Positions 4,769 through 5,617 of a stretch of 5,617 nt of DNA are shown one piece after another. The first letter of the stretch is position 1. Every line of letters starts with the position of its first letter. Origin of the DNA: Cytophagales bacterium (lineage in GTDB: Bacteria > Bacteroidota > Bacteroidia > Cytophagales > 172606-1). The stretch is taken from NCBI GenBank assembly GCA_025455595.1, contig JALOMD010000244.1:1-5617 (forward strand). Reading direction: 5' to 3'. The position numbers and the translations under genes are program-made. The notes below the pieces were generated by a model that searched no databases, was not told the origin of the DNA, and saw only the letters and a list, made by a program, of their open reading frames with translations.

Positions 4769-4775
4769 TAGGATC

Positions 4776-5617
4776 ATGCATTACGACAAGAACATAGGAA
4801 CCCGTCAGAAAGCACTGAAAATAAACCTTGACCGGCGCATTTACGGCTCGTTTGCCGAAATCGGGGCCGGGCAGGAAGTAGCGGCACAGTTTTTCAAGGC
4901 AGGCGGCGCGTCGGGCACCATTGCCAAGACCATCTCGGCCTACGACATGACCTTCAGCGATGCCATCTATGGCGTGGAGGAAAGCGGCCGCTACGTGGTG
5001 GAGTCGCGGCTGACCAAGATGCTGAACCGAGAGTACAACCTGTTGCAAATGCGCCTGAACGAGAAGCGCGGGGCCGACACCGCGTTCTTTGCGTTCGCCA
5101 ACACAGTGGTGGCCCTCAACTACCAGAAAACCAACGAAGGCCACGGCTGGATCGGCCTGCGGTTTCAGTTGCAGCCCGGTGCGCCGTACAACGACGCAGT
5201 GATGCACGTCAAGATGCTCGACAACGAGAACCTGCTGCAACAACAGGCCCTCGGCGTGGTGGGCGTGAACCTGATCTACGGCTGCTATTATTACCACAAG
5301 TCGCCGGAGACACTGCTGTTGTCGCTGATGGACGACCTTTCGCCCGAACGCCTCGAAATAGACATGATTCGCTTCACCGGGCCTGACTTTGCCGAGGTGG
5401 ACAACCGGCTGATGAGCCTGTATCTGGTCAAGAACGGCTTTACGAACGTGGCGTTGTTCGGGCCGGACGGGCAAGTGCTACAGCCGTCAGAGGCGTTGTA
5501 CAAGAGAAACATCGTGTGCATACGCGGCCGCTTCCGCCCGGTGACGCACGTGAACCTCGACATGCTCGAAAACGGCGTGAAACAGTTCCTCGAAGACCCC
5601 GACGTGAACCCCGAAAA
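4776..5617 (+). CDS. Conserved Bacteroidota protein of unknown function, N-terminal 280 residues (3' end outside window)
   Basis: Translation from ATG 4776 stays open to the window edge. The start MHYDKNIGTRQKALKINLD and the blocks YGSFAEIGAGQEVAAQFFKAGGASGTIAKTISAYDMTFSDAIYG (23-66), VEESGRYVVESRLTKML (67-83), FFAFANTVVALNY (104-116), GHGWIGLRFQLQP (122-134), HVKMLDNENLLQQQALGVVGVNLIYGCYYY (144-173), IDMIRFTGPDF (195-205) and VDNRLMSLYLVKNG (208-221) belong to a strongly conserved family that I recall from many Bacteroidota, with full lengths of perhaps 480-500 residues. It has no signal peptide or membrane segment, so it is probably cytoplasmic. As I remember, relatives carry database names such as nicotinate-nucleotide adenylyltransferase or TonB-dependent receptor. 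Nothing visible supports either: there is no (H/T)xGH nucleotidyltransferase motif and no export signal or barrel. High GC at third codon positions and the conserved reading frame make it certain that this strand is the coding one. The function is unknown to me. Confidence 0.93.
   Translation, partial: MHYDKNIGTRQKALKINLDRRIYGSFAEIGAGQEVAAQFFKAGGASGTIAKTISAYDMTFSDAIYGVEESGRYVVESRLTKMLNREYNLLQMRLNEKRGADTAFFAFANTVVALNYQKTNEGHGWIGLRFQLQPGAPYNDAVMHVKMLDNENLLQQQALGVVGVNLIYGCYYYHKSPETLLLSLMDDLSPERLEIDMIRFTGPDFAEVDNRLMSLYLVKNGFTNVALFGPDGQVLQPSEALYKRNIVCIRGRFRPVTHVNLDMLENGVKQFLEDPDVNPE

Larger units (their letters stand above)
4310..4775. other. 466-base intergenic gap, repeat-rich, no gene seen
   Basis: In order it holds a period-7 GCATGG tract (4311-4345), palindrome copy 5 (4347-4375), about 165 bases without recognised content (4376-4541), a 164-base inverted element with palindrome copies at both ends (4542-4705), an 8-base-period tract (4711-4740) and a heptamer tract (4741-4768) leading to the next gene. 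The short open frames here do not resemble proteins. A TAACTTTC at about 4487 is a one-off match to the -7 promoter consensus and too weak to call. Confidence 0.65.

Noticed and set aside
4728..5474. 248-residue open frame on the minus strand
   Set aside because: It is antisense to the conserved gene starting at 4776. Its product is His/Val/Gln-rich without any family pattern, as expected for the reverse of a GC-rich coding frame.

Overview
The window looks like ordinary chromosome from a member of the Bacteroidota, possibly a Saprospiria-like lineage; the rank below phylum is a guess. The reasons are: a C-terminal PVC/Bacteroidota-type heme-binding domain; a conserved protein of unknown function at the right edge that I know mainly from Bacteroidota; start codons mostly without a Shine-Dalgarno sequence; and intergenic gaps full of 7-base tandem tracts and small palindromes. 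All six supported genes are on the + strand. Two of them run off the window edges.

Layout: (1) 2-460, the end of a c-type cytochrome-domain protein. (2) 461-704, a gap with one palindrome. (3) 705-1856, an unrecognised lipoprotein-like protein with several membrane segments, followed 48 bases later by (4) 1905-2639, a secreted CAP/SCP-domain (YkwD-like) protein; these two probably form one operon. (5) 2640-2846, a gap with palindromes, a possible promoter and a heptamer tract ending at the next start codon. (6) 2847-3164, a 105-residue small multidrug resistance protein of the SugE/Gdx (guanidinium exporter) type. (7) 3165-3472, a gap built almost wholly of repeats. (8) 3473-4309, a DUF481-type outer-membrane beta-barrel. 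(9) 4310-4775, a 466-base repeat-rich gap with a compound 164-base inverted element. (10) 4776-5617, the first 280 residues of a conserved Bacteroidota protein of unknown function.

The genes do not form an obvious pathway. Apart from the last one, they act at or beyond the inner membrane: a heme protein, a lipoprotein, a secreted CAP protein, an exporter and an outer-membrane barrel. I see no phage, transposase, CRISPR, toxin-antitoxin or defence system.

The most interesting material is between the genes. One palindrome family (roughly GCGTTTTGGGC, a T/A-rich loop, then GCCCAAAACGC) occurs about seven times, in every gap longer than 200 bases, and I saw none inside a gene or in the 48-base gap of the presumed operon. 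Two copies face each other as the ends of a 164-base mobile-looking inverted element. Separate 7-base-period tracts abut three start codons, and in one case the start codon lies inside the tract. Two of these tracts, upstream of unrelated genes, are almost identical.
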